NCBI GenBank assembly: GCA_913052045.1
Contig: CAJXDJ010000010.1
Location: forward strand, 1 to 12,960
DNA length: 12,960 nt
Source: an uncultured Dehalococcoidia bacterium
GTDB lineage: Bacteria > Chloroflexota > Dehalococcoidia > Lucifugimonadales > GCA-2712585
Reading direction: 5' to 3'
Below, in pieces: positions 6,970 to 12,960 of this stretch. The notes below the pieces were generated by a model, which saw only the letters and a list, made by a program, of their open reading frames with translations, had not been told where the DNA came from and ran no database searches. A program made the position numbers and the translations under genes. Positions within the stretch are counted from its first letter, which is position 1. Every line of letters begins with the position of its first letter.

Positions 6970-7692
6970 TTAGGCCTGAGGAACCTGTTTTATCCAGGCC
7001 TCTCTGTCCATTGAGTCTCTATCAAAAATCAACCTTGTTACTAAAAGCCTTGGTTTTGGTATACCCTCCGGGAAAACTTTCCCACTACCCAGCAACCTTT
7101 TTACTAAAACTAAAGCTATTACCCCCAAACAATAACATAAAACTGCATTGGCCTGCCCAAACACAATTACCCAAAACGGTAATAGCAAAACACAGACCAA
7201 TGTTATGACTCCTGCGGGGATTTTTAAGAAGCGATATCCCAAAAGTGAAACTACACAACATATCAAGCACTCATACAAAGCTATCGTAGAAAGGGCTCCT
7301 CCTGCCACTGCCAGGCCTCGCCCGCCTTTGAATTTAAGAAAAACTGACCAATTATTGCCCACCATGGCCAATAAAGCAGCGCCTACCAGATGAAATGACT
7401 CGCGGTGAAATCCAAACAAAAAGTCTACTAAAAACACTCCTGACGATTCTTGTACACCGAGACCCAAAATCAACATTCCAATCCAAACTGGTGAAGCCCC
7501 CTTTAATAAAAAATCAATAGCACCGAGCAATATCCCCCAACGTTTACCGATATGGATAAACACATTCGAAGTCCCAACATTGCCACTACCATATTTCCGT
7601 ATATCTACCTTGCGAATCCAATGCCCAAGAAGATATCCTGTCGGCACGGAACCAATTAAATACGCGTATAGGTACAAAAGGAAAAGGTCCAT
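6970..7692 (-). CDS. plsY: Acyl-phosphate:glycerol-3-phosphate acyltransferase PlsY
   Basis: Membrane enzyme that transfers an acyl group from acyl-phosphate to glycerol-3-phosphate, the first committed step of phospholipid synthesis in most bacteria. Family motifs: GSVPTGYLLG at 14-23, YGSGNVGTSNV at 34-44, D60 and K64 in the next loop, and VGNNWSVFLKFKGGRGLA at 111-128. Several hydrophobic helices fit the multi-pass fold. At 240 aa it is longer than the usual ~200 because of a soluble C-terminal tail ending in DRDSMDREAWIKQVPQA. Odd point: in the third motif, where the family normally has GHN, this protein has GNN (N113), so the conserved His is missing, and GGK is GGR. It could be a divergent paralogue. 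It lies 41 bases after the PHP gene and 26 bases before the zinc-finger gene on the same strand. Confidence 0.9.
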   Translation of the reverse strand: MDLFLLYLYAYLIGSVPTGYLLGHWIRKVDIRKYGSGNVGTSNVFIHIGKRWGILLGAIDFLLKGASPVWIGMLILGLGVQESSGVFLVDFLFGFHRESFHLVGAALLAMVGNNWSVFLKFKGGRGLAVAGGALSTIALYECLICCVVSLLGYRFLKIPAGVITLVCVLLLPFWVIVFGQANAVLCYCLGVIALVLVKRLLGSGKVFPEGIPKPRLLVTRLIFDRDSMDREAWIKQVPQA

Positions 7693-7733
7693 TGGCTATT
7701 CACATGCCCATAAATGAATTTCTTGACTAACCG

Positions 7734-8579
7734 TCAGTGTGTCGAAATCCTCTCCATCGCTATTTCCCTAAGCCGATCGACAGATTCTTGGGGTGGCCCT
7801 TGGTCTCCTGGCAACGCTTCCCCAGGATCATTGTTGGCATGATAATCCGATCCCCCACACGGCACCAGGCTAAATTTATTGGCCAAGCTTTCCAATTCCA
7901 TGATTAGCCCCGAACTGTAACTGCTATAATGAACTTCCATTCCAGCCAATCCAGCTTCTACCAACGATGGAAGCTGGGACTCCAAATTGTCTACCCAAGA
8001 CGGATGGGCAAGCACAGCCAAACCATTGACACTATGAATTAATTCTATCGCGTCTAGGGGGCTAAATTTATCCCGTTCTGCATATACAGGCGCACCTCTG
8101 CCCAAATACTTATCAAAGGCCTCTGACATACTTGCCACGTACCCCATCTCTATCATAGCCCTAGCTATATGTGGACGACCAACCGCTCCGTCTCCGGCAA
8201 ATTCAAGAACTCTTTCCCACTTCAATTTAACACCCAGCTCTGACAATTTCTTCACCATCGTTATCGCTCTTCCTATCCTTCCTTCCCTAAATTTGGATAG
8301 CGTTTTCTGGAAACTATCATTTTCATAATTCAGGAAATATCCAAGTAAATGCATCTCTGTATCTTTAGAGTCGGCGCTTAGTTCTACTCCCGGAATGAGG
8401 GTCATGTCTGGATATGCTCTCTTAACTTTAAGAGCTTCTCCTAAACCATTGGTAGTGTCATGGTCGGTTATGGCCACCGTCTTTAGTCCCCTTTTACCGA
8501 AGAGATGGATTAGTTCACTAGGAGACAATCTTCCATCCGAAGCCGTGGTATGAGAATGTAAATCAACAGTGACTGACAT
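7734..8579 (-). CDS. PHP-domain metal-dependent phosphoesterase (TrpH/RnaAM-like)
   Basis: A 281-residue stand-alone PHP phosphoesterase. Metal ligands expected for the fold are visible: H8 and H10 in DLHSHTTASDG, D15, D39-H40 in ITDHDT, E66 in GVELS, H77 in MHLLGY, H137 in GRPH, H192 in AHPS, and D245 and H247 in GGSDYHA. Relatives such as E. coli YciV/RnaAM remove phosphate from 3',5'-bisphosphonucleotides or degrade short RNAs 5'-3'; which applies here is an inference. The ATG at 8579 shares its first base with the TAA of the ymdB-like gene (TAATG), which strongly suggests translational coupling and joint function with a phosphodiesterase and, further upstream, RNase Y. Confidence 0.9.
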   Translation of the reverse strand: MSVTVDLHSHTTASDGRLSPSELIHLFGKRGLKTVAITDHDTTNGLGEALKVKRAYPDMTLIPGVELSADSKDTEMHLLGYFLNYENDSFQKTLSKFREGRIGRAITMVKKLSELGVKLKWERVLEFAGDGAVGRPHIARAMIEMGYVASMSEAFDKYLGRGAPVYAERDKFSPLDAIELIHSVNGLAVLAHPSWVDNLESQLPSLVEAGLAGMEVHYSSYSSGLIMELESLANKFSLVPCGGSDYHANNDPGEALPGDQGPPQESVDRLREIAMERISTH

Positions 8580-9352
8580 TAGTTTATCAACCTGTCTACC
8601 CTGTCTACTGACACAGCTTTTCCGGTTTCGTCGTCTATTTCAATCAATACCGAATTGAAAGTAACCGGCCCCGATGCGACAGTGAACTGATGAGGCATCT
8701 GTGTCAAAAACTTCTGGACAACTGCGTTCGGTTCGGTCCCAATCACCGAGTTAATTGGGCCAACCATTCCCAAATCTGATACGTAAGCGGTACCTTTAGG
8801 AAGTATCCGATTATCGGCAGTAGGAACATGCGTATGAGTTCCTACGACCGCGCTCACACGCCCATCGAGATACCAACCCATGGCTTGCTTTTCTGAAGTA
8901 GCCTCTGCATGGAAATCTACTAAAACTATTGAGGGTGAATTCAACCCCTCGGCTTCCTTGAGCAAACGGTCTGCTTCCCTGAATGGACAATCCAAGGCTT
9001 CCATAAACACCCTTCCCATCAAATTCACTACCATAACATCACCGATATTCAATTGGCCCCGACCAGGAGTGGCCTTGGGATAATTTGATGGCCTTAGAAC
9101 CGGCAATTCTTCCTGAAGATATGGGATAATCTCTCGTTTCTTCCAGATATGATTGCCAGAAGTTATAACGTTTACTCCCGAGTCCAGAATCTCTTGAGCT
9201 GTATCAAACGTAATACCGAATCCACCCGCGGAGTTTTCGCCATTGGCTATCACAAGATCAATATCCAAGTCTTTACGCAGTGAAGGCACAATTTCTTGTA
9301 CAGCTCTCCTCCCTGGCCGTCCCACAATGTCGCCAATCATTAAGACTCTCAA
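8579..9352 (-). CDS. ymdB: YmdB-family metallophosphoesterase (2',3'-cyclic nucleotide phosphodiesterase)
   Basis: Calcineurin-like di-metal phosphoesterase of the YmdB (TIGR00282) type, 257 aa. Characterised relatives hydrolyse 2',3'-cyclic AMP/GMP and influence RNase Y-dependent RNA levels in Bacillus. Metal-site residues: D8 in IGDIVGRPG, E39 and N40 in NGENSAGGFG, N67-H68 in TSGNHIW, H148 in VDFHAEATSEK, and H173 and H175 in GTHTHVPTAD. The start is TTG at 9352: MRVLMIGDIVG aligns with the family N-terminus, whereas the in-frame ATG at 9340 would remove the first strand. It follows rny by 146 bases with no clear terminator or promoter between, and its stop overlaps the PHP gene start. The product is not the macrodomain protein that is also called YmdB in E. 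coli. Confidence 0.93.
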   Translation of the reverse strand: MRVLMIGDIVGRPGRRAVQEIVPSLRKDLDIDLVIANGENSAGGFGITFDTAQEILDSGVNVITSGNHIWKKREIIPYLQEELPVLRPSNYPKATPGRGQLNIGDVMVVNLMGRVFMEALDCPFREADRLLKEAEGLNSPSIVLVDFHAEATSEKQAMGWYLDGRVSAVVGTHTHVPTADNRILPKGTAYVSDLGMVGPINSVIGTEPNAVVQKFLTQMPHQFTVASGPVTFNSVLIEIDDETGKAVSVDRVDRLIN

Positions 9353-9498
9353 TTAATTCTCTTACACCTGATCATATTGTGTAACCCAGTTTCCCACTGA
9401 CAGTAGCCATTCAATTTAACTAATCTTCCATCCGTAACCAATCTTAGTCAGGGTGCTTCCAATGCTAAATCTCTCGCATTTCTCTCTTTTATCTTTCC

Positions 9499-10980
9499 TC
9501 AGCGGGCTATCTCAACGTTCCTAGTTTCCCTCACTACAGTAACTTTTATTTGTCCAGGATAAATCAATTCATCCTGGACCTTTTTAACTACATCTCTCGC
9601 TAGGGCAGCAGCCTCATATTCATTCATCTCTTCAGGTTTAACTATGATCCGGACCTCTCTCCCAGCTTGGATAGCATAAGCCTTCTCTACACCATCAAAA
9701 CTCGTGGCCACATCCTCTAGCGCTTCTAATCTCTCTATGTACATATCCATGGTTTCCTTACGAGCCCCTGGCCTGGCGGCACTGACGGCATCTGCTGCCG
9801 CCACAATCAGAGCCTCCATAGAACCCCTGTCATCCTCATGGTGTTCCACTATAGCTCTATGAACCTCCGGATCAATACCATAGCGGGTCGCAATATCTCC
9901 TCCGATATCTACATGGCTTCCCTGAACCTCGTGAGTCATGGCCTTTCCAATATCATGAAGCAGACCTCCAGCTTTGGCTACAGTAACCTTAGCTCCTACC
10001 TCTGCGGCAATAAGCCCTGCAATCCGAGAAACCTCTACGGAATGCTGTAAGATGTTTTCTCCGTAGCTATATCGGTATTTTAGACGCCCCAGTAATTTAA
10101 TTAATTCGGGTTTCAGGCCTGGAACTCCTGCGTCGAATGTGGCTTGCTCACCAGATCGCCATATTATTTCTTCTACTTCATTTTGGGACTTAACAACCAT
10201 ATCCTCAATCCTGGTAGGATGTATTCGACCATCCTCAATGAGTTTCTCCAAGGCGACCCTTGCAACTTCGCGGCGAATAGGATCAAAGCATGAAATAGTG
10301 ATTATCTCAGGCGTATCGTCAATGAGTAAATCTACTCCTGTCGCAGCCTCCAAGGCCCTGATGTTGCGGCCTTCCCTTCCAATTAACCTGCCCTTCATTT
10401 CATCATTTGGCAAAGTCACCTTGGTCACACTCCGTTCGGAGACAACATCTGCAGCTAGTCTTTGAATTGCTATAGTAATTACTCTTCTTGCTTCGTCATC
10501 AACCCTGTCCTTCATGTCCCTTTCGAGCTCATAATACCGCTTAGACAATTCGTGTCGGGCTTGATCTTCTGCCCTGAACATAACCAATTCTCGCGCCTGA
10601 TCTCCTGTCAATCCTGCCGATTGTTCTATTTGTTGAATCTGATTCTGTTTTAAACTTTCTACCTCAAGTCTAATTCCCTCAGTAAGAACTTCTTGTTCTG
10701 AAAGCGAGCCCTCACGTCTCTCAACATCCGTTTGTCGTCTATCGAGACTATTTTCACGCCCTTGCTGTCTTTTTTCTGAATCCCGGAGATCTCTGCTCCT
10801 TTCTTTGGCCATCTCTTCAGCATCTGACCTTATTCTCGAAGCACTCTCACGTCCTTCAAGAATAATTTCTCTCTTCTTTTCTTCCGCTTCTTCAACTAAC
10901 AAATTAGATTTGAGTTGAGCATCGCGGACGGTTTTTCCGGTCAATACTGAGAGGACGGCACCAACAAATTTGAATGCCAT
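9499..10980 (-). CDS. rny: Ribonuclease Y
   Basis: Endoribonuclease that initiates mRNA decay, normally tethered to the membrane. A charged coiled coil (about 17-160) is followed by a KH RNA-binding domain with GRLIGREGRN at 197-206, then an HD domain with H313 in QHSVEV, H342-D343 in GLLHDIGKA and D397 in AAADAVS, and a C-terminus ending in TVVRETRNVEIAR, as in the family. It is complete at 493 aa but shorter than the usual ~515-520. The N-terminus (residues 1-15) has only a short hydrophobic stretch, not the usual full transmembrane helix. ATG 10980 is preceded by GGTGG and, in frame, by a TAG 15 bases upstream, so it cannot be extended in this frame without a frameshift. A -35/-10 pair lies at 11051-11080. 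Confidence 0.96.
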   Translation of the reverse strand: MAFKFVGAVLSVLTGKTVRDAQLKSNLLVEEAEEKKREIILEGRESASRIRSDAEEMAKERSRDLRDSEKRQQGRENSLDRRQTDVERREGSLSEQEVLTEGIRLEVESLKQNQIQQIEQSAGLTGDQARELVMFRAEDQARHELSKRYYELERDMKDRVDDEARRVITIAIQRLAADVVSERSVTKVTLPNDEMKGRLIGREGRNIRALEAATGVDLLIDDTPEIITISCFDPIRREVARVALEKLIEDGRIHPTRIEDMVVKSQNEVEEIIWRSGEQATFDAGVPGLKPELIKLLGRLKYRYSYGENILQHSVEVSRIAGLIAAEVGAKVTVAKAGGLLHDIGKAMTHEVQGSHVDIGGDIATRYGIDPEVHRAIVEHHEDDRGSMEALIVAAADAVSAARPGARKETMDMYIERLEALEDVATSFDGVEKAYAIQAGREVRIIVKPEEMNEYEAAALARDVVKKVQDELIYPGQIKVTVVRETRNVEIAR

Positions 10981-11087
10981 GGATCCACCGTCCTATCACT
11001 AATTTTATTTCCTAAAACAGTTTTTAAGATTTGCACTGTCGTGCCGATAAATACTAGAGTCGCAAGTGGAACAATGTCAAGAATCAT
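10941..11087 (-). CDS. Possible small hydrophobic ORF overlapping the rny start
   Basis: A 48-codon ORF starts at ATG 11087 and ends at TGA 10941, overlapping the first 40 bases of rny in another frame. It encodes one hydrophobic segment, roughly IVPLATLVFIGTTVQILKTV (residues 5-24), then a polar tail. There is no ribosome binding site, and the candidate rny promoter lies inside it, so it may be chance. It is listed because RNase Y normally has an N-terminal membrane helix that the rny frame here lacks; a frameshift joining the two frames, or a separate small anchor protein, would explain both facts. Confidence 0.2.
   Translation of the reverse strand: MILDIVPLATLVFIGTTVQILKTVLGNKISDRTVDPWHSNLLVPSSQY
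11051..11080 (-). promoter_or_regulatory. Candidate promoter for the rny cluster
   Basis: On the minus strand a perfect TTGACA (11075-11080) is followed after 18 bases by TAGTAT (11051-11056), giving a leader of about 65 bases before the rny ATG. Apart from the small hydrophobic ORF, nothing else is seen between rny and the tRNA gene (10981-11281) except this promoter and the oppositely directed tRNA promoter. Confidence 0.45.
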
Positions 11088-11171
11088 CAATGTATTCGCT
11101 TGCCTTTTTTAGTCCAAGCTACTTCAGTCACCGCTGCTGATCCACTATGGAAGAGACGTTGATATGATTTC

Positions 11172-11200
11172 TTGACACCTCACGGAGGGTAAGCTAGGAT
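11172..11200 (+). promoter_or_regulatory. Candidate promoter of tRNA-Ala
   Basis: Perfect TTGACA (11172-11177), a 17-base spacer, then TAGGAT (11195-11200), pointing toward the tRNA with a leader of about 75 bases. It is placed back to back with the rny promoter. Confidence 0.5.
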
Positions 11201-11281
11201 TTTTCTTATCCATACAGAGTTAGGAGAAGATAAAACTTCCTTTCCTATACCCCACGTCACGAGACCTGGAAATTCTCGCGA

Positions 11282-11357
11282 GGGGATATAGCTCAATTGG
11301 GAGAGCGCGGCGTTCGCAATGCCGAGGTTGGGGGTTCGAGTCCCCCTATCTCCACCA
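11282..11357 (+). tRNA. tRNA-Ala (anticodon CGC)
   Basis: A 76-base cloverleaf including an encoded CCA end. The acceptor stem is GGGGATA/TATCTCC and contains the G3:U70 pair that marks alanine tRNAs. The D arm is GCTC-AATTGGGA-GAGC. The anticodon stem CGGCG/TGCCG encloses the loop TTCGCAA, which gives anticodon CGC for codon GCG. The T arm is GGGGG-TTCGAGT-CCCCC. It lies exactly where base composition changes from AT-rich to GC-rich, so it may mark an insertion or recombination edge. No second copy of its 3' end was seen in this window. Confidence 0.97.
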
Positions 11358-11436
11358 CACTGTAGCCGATCGCGCCACTCCCCCATCCACAGCGGCCGGG
11401 CTTTTGATTCGATCACCCTCGGGAACACGCTTAGGC

Positions 11437-11647
11437 TTAAGGCGTCAGTCGATAGAAACGGAACTGGTCGTTCTCTATCGGTAGGATATCCATCTTCTCG
11501 AAACCTGCTTTATGCCACTGGGCCCGTGTCCGCCAGTGCCTGGAACAGACCCAGACGATGGCCTAAATAGAGATTGAGGCAACTCATCCCGGCGTTTAGG
11601 TCGACAATAAGGCGCTCCACAAATGAGTCTACCTTGCTCTAATCCAT
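11437..11647 (-). pseudogene. Remnant of a SAM-dependent methyltransferase N-terminus
   Basis: Reading down from ATG 11647, the frame gives MD, a TAG stop, then SKVDSFVERLIVDLNAG and LNLYLGHRLGLFQALADTGP, ending in TAA at 11510-11512. This closely resembles the winged-helix N-terminal domain of a common methyltransferase family (YLGDRLGLYRALA-type). In another frame the text continues HKAGFEKMDILPIENDQF and RFYRLTP up to a TAA at 11437-11439, again matching the end of that domain, with roughly 20 residues missing between. The catalytic SAM-binding domain is absent. An early stop, a frameshift, an internal gap and loss of the 3' half mark it as a dead gene. It lies 38 bases downstream of msrB, same strand. 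The remaining 79 bases to the tRNA hold nothing recognisable. Confidence 0.6.
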
Positions 11648-11685
11648 CGTAAATTCTGGCTCACAATCCTTTTGGAAGCAGGAAA

Positions 11686-12054
11686 CTAGGCTGAGACGAA
11701 CTTCATCGAGAGTGAGTTTACGCAGTGGCGCGTGTTCTTTTCCGTCAGGCGTTCTCCAAGAAACACGTGACCCAGATGACCGCCACAGGTCGTACACTCA
11801 ATTTCGATACGCTGACCATCAGAATCCGGCAATCTAGTCACGGCTCCCTGAATCTCCTCGTCGAATGCTGGCCAGCCACAGTGAGCGTCGAATTTGGTGT
11901 CGGATCGGTACAGCTCCGCGTTGCACCGTCTGCAGATATAGACACCGTCCTCATAGAAATCGTCGTACTCTCCAGTGAATGGCCGTTCGGTGCCTTTTTC
12001 CTCGATTACGTACCTCTCGTCCACAGATAGCGGATTGTAGGCTGACTTGTCCAT
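11686..12054 (-). CDS. msrB: Peptide-methionine (R)-S-oxide reductase MsrB
   Basis: Repairs oxidised methionine in proteins by reducing the R-epimer of methionine sulfoxide. At 122 aa it is a compact but complete MsrB domain. It shows EKGTERPFTGEY, zinc ligands C41 and C44 (CRRC) and C87 and C90 (CTTC), the CGWPAF motif with C59, GGHLGHVF, and the catalytic C111 in RHCVNSLSMKF. No signal peptide is present, so it is cytoplasmic. ATG 12054 has a very strong ribosome binding site (GAGGAGG about seven bases upstream). It belongs to the GC-richer segment beyond the tRNA, is divergent from the GMC oxidoreductase gene, and precedes the methyltransferase remnant. Confidence 0.96.
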   Translation of the reverse strand: MDKSAYNPLSVDERYVIEEKGTERPFTGEYDDFYEDGVYICRRCNAELYRSDTKFDAHCGWPAFDEEIQGAVTRLPDSDGQRIEIECTTCGGHLGHVFLGERLTEKNTRHCVNSLSMKFVSA

Positions 12055-12121
12055 TTCGCGTCCTCCTCAGGGTGGAGTGGTGGAGCCTGGATTCAGTTAG
12101 CGTATCTATCGCCGGTGACCC

Positions 12122-12175
12122 ATTGGCCAGAGTCTTCGAGCCAATCTACCATATCGCATGACATCGCAGGCGATG
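12122..12175. repeat. Two inverted repeats in the msrB/GMC intergenic region
   Basis: ATTGGC-N12-GCCAAT (12122-12145) and, 16 bases on, CATCGC-AG-GCGATG (12162-12175) are perfect dyads in the 230-base divergent gap. A third, CAGCATGCTG, lies at 12213-12222 just before a weak -10-like TATGAT. They may be operator sites for one or both divergent genes. No T-tract follows the first two dyads, so they are not terminators. Confidence 0.3.
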
Positions 12176-12284
12176 GGTAGCCGATTCATGACCGGCGGAG
12201 TCTTTTTTTCAACAGCATGCTGGGTTATGATCCTCCGGAAGCACTCCTTCGCGGTGCAAAGAGGAATTTCTAGGACGGCTTCCA

Positions 12285-12960
12285 ATGGACAACGAACAGC
12301 CTGACGTGCTGATTATCGGGGCGGGCGCTACCGGCGGCGCCGTTGCCTGGAGTTTGAGTCAGGCCGGCATCAGCGTCATGTGCCTCGACCAGGGCGACTG
12401 GGTCAAGCCGTCCCAGTACCACACGAACCAACCCGACTGGGAATTGAGCCGCTGGTCCGACTTCCACCCTGATCCTAACGAACGGAATCTGGACGTAGAT
12501 TATCCGGTCAACCACACCGAGTCGGCGATAGCTCCCCTTATGTACAACGCCGTCGGGGGAAGCACTATCCACTGGGGTGCGCACTTCCCTCGGTACCACC
12601 CGTCCGATTTCAAGGTTCGCACCTTGGACGGTGTCGCCGACGACTTCCCCTATAGTTACGAGGACCTTGTACCGTTCTTCGACCTCAACGATCGAATGAT
12701 GGGCGTCTCGGGCCTGGACGGCGACCCGTTCTACCCTCCGAAGTCACCTCGCCCGATGCCCCCTCTAGCTCTGGGTAAACACGGCGAGACTATTGCCAGA
12801 GGATTCGACGCGCTTGGGTGGTCCTGGTGGCCCGCCGACGCAGCCATCGCGACGACCGCCTATGGTGAAGGGCGTCAGGCCTGTAATTACGGCAGTTCAT
12901 GCGACCTCGGCTGCCCCATTGGCGCGAGGGCGAGCACGGACGTAGCGTACTGGCCTTCGG
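12285..12960 (+). CDS. GMC-family FAD-dependent oxidoreductase (5' part)
   Basis: The first 225 codons of a flavoprotein oxidoreductase that runs off the right edge; the family is usually 500-600 aa. The N-terminal FAD-binding fold has GAGATGG at 12-18 and an acidic residue at the end of the second strand (D35 in MCLDQGDW). VGGSTIHWGAHFPRY at 90-104 corresponds to the GMC signature near the flavin. C200, C206 and C210 in ACNYGSSCDLGCPIGARAS match the Cys-rich segment of gluconate dehydrogenase/choline dehydrogenase-like members. It is expected to oxidise an alcohol group; the substrate is unknown. ATG 12285 has AGGA nine bases upstream. No stop is seen before the window end. It is GC-rich, unlike the genes left of the tRNA, and divergent from msrB. 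Confidence 0.92.
   Translation, partial: MDNEQPDVLIIGAGATGGAVAWSLSQAGISVMCLDQGDWVKPSQYHTNQPDWELSRWSDFHPDPNERNLDVDYPVNHTESAIAPLMYNAVGGSTIHWGAHFPRYHPSDFKVRTLDGVADDFPYSYEDLVPFFDLNDRMMGVSGLDGDPFYPPKSPRPMPPLALGKHGETIARGFDALGWSWWPADAAIATTAYGEGRQACNYGSSCDLGCPIGARASTDVAYWPS

Noticed and set aside
11180..11428. 82-codon minus-strand ORF covering the tRNA region
   Set aside because: It runs antisense through the tRNA-Ala gene; the segment GTRTPNLGIANAALSQLSYIP is the familiar false peptide produced by translating the complement of a tRNA.
12270..12599. 109-codon minus-strand ORF opposite the GMC gene
   Set aside because: Shadow frame of a GC-rich gene; the plus-strand frame has clear FAD-binding and GMC motifs.
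1..12960. CRISPR arrays, insertion sequences, integrases or prophage genes
   Set aside because: No direct-repeat array, transposase, recombinase or phage protein was seen in any frame.

Overview
The window looks like chromosomal DNA of an uncultivated bacterium, most plausibly a marine Chloroflexota/SAR202-type lineage. This is an inference from overall protein flavour, from the mix of housekeeping genes, and from the presence of a GMC-type oxidoreductase and a small cupin dioxygenase-like gene; no rRNA or other decisive marker is present. The first 11.2 kb is moderately AT-rich core-genome sequence. After a tRNA-Ala at about 11.3 kb the base composition becomes clearly GC-richer and the content looks accessory.

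Layout. 1-223: right end of an unidentified ORF that may begin outside the window. 234-2186 (-): ftsH, membrane AAA+ zinc protease. 2187-2378: divergent promoter region with a 19-bp imperfect palindrome. 2379-4109 (+): nadE, glutamine-dependent NAD+ synthetase. 4176-4772 (+): cysteine-dioxygenase-like cupin. 4866-4894: good recA promoter with a dyad in its spacer. 4925-5961 (+): recA, interrupted by what looks like one missing T. 5948-6445 (+): recX, overlapping the recA end. Converging on these is a five-gene minus-strand cluster reading from 10980 down to 6395: rny (RNase Y), ymdB-like phosphodiesterase, PHP-domain phosphoesterase (TAATG overlap with ymdB), plsY (glycerol-3-phosphate acyltransferase) and a zinc-finger/four-helix membrane protein whose 3' end overlaps recX.

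11282-11357 (+): tRNA-Ala(CGC) with its own promoter. Beyond it lie a decayed methyltransferase N-terminus (11437-11647, -), msrB (11686-12054, -) and the start of a GMC flavoprotein oxidoreductase (12285 to the window end, +), the last two separated by a dyad-rich intergenic region.

How the genes fit together: recA with rny and ymdB is a neighbourhood known from Firmicutes; here the same neighbours are present but convergent. The rny-ymdB-PHP set groups an endoribonuclease with two predicted phosphoesterases acting on small nucleotides or nucleotide-like phosphates, and plsY is attached downstream. No mobile element, CRISPR array or defence system was seen. The most useful observations are the recA frame break, the composition switch with a gene remnant at the tRNA, the missing motif-3 histidine in PlsY, the weak membrane anchor of RNase Y with a small hydrophobic ORF overlapping its start, and dyads sitting inside candidate promoters.
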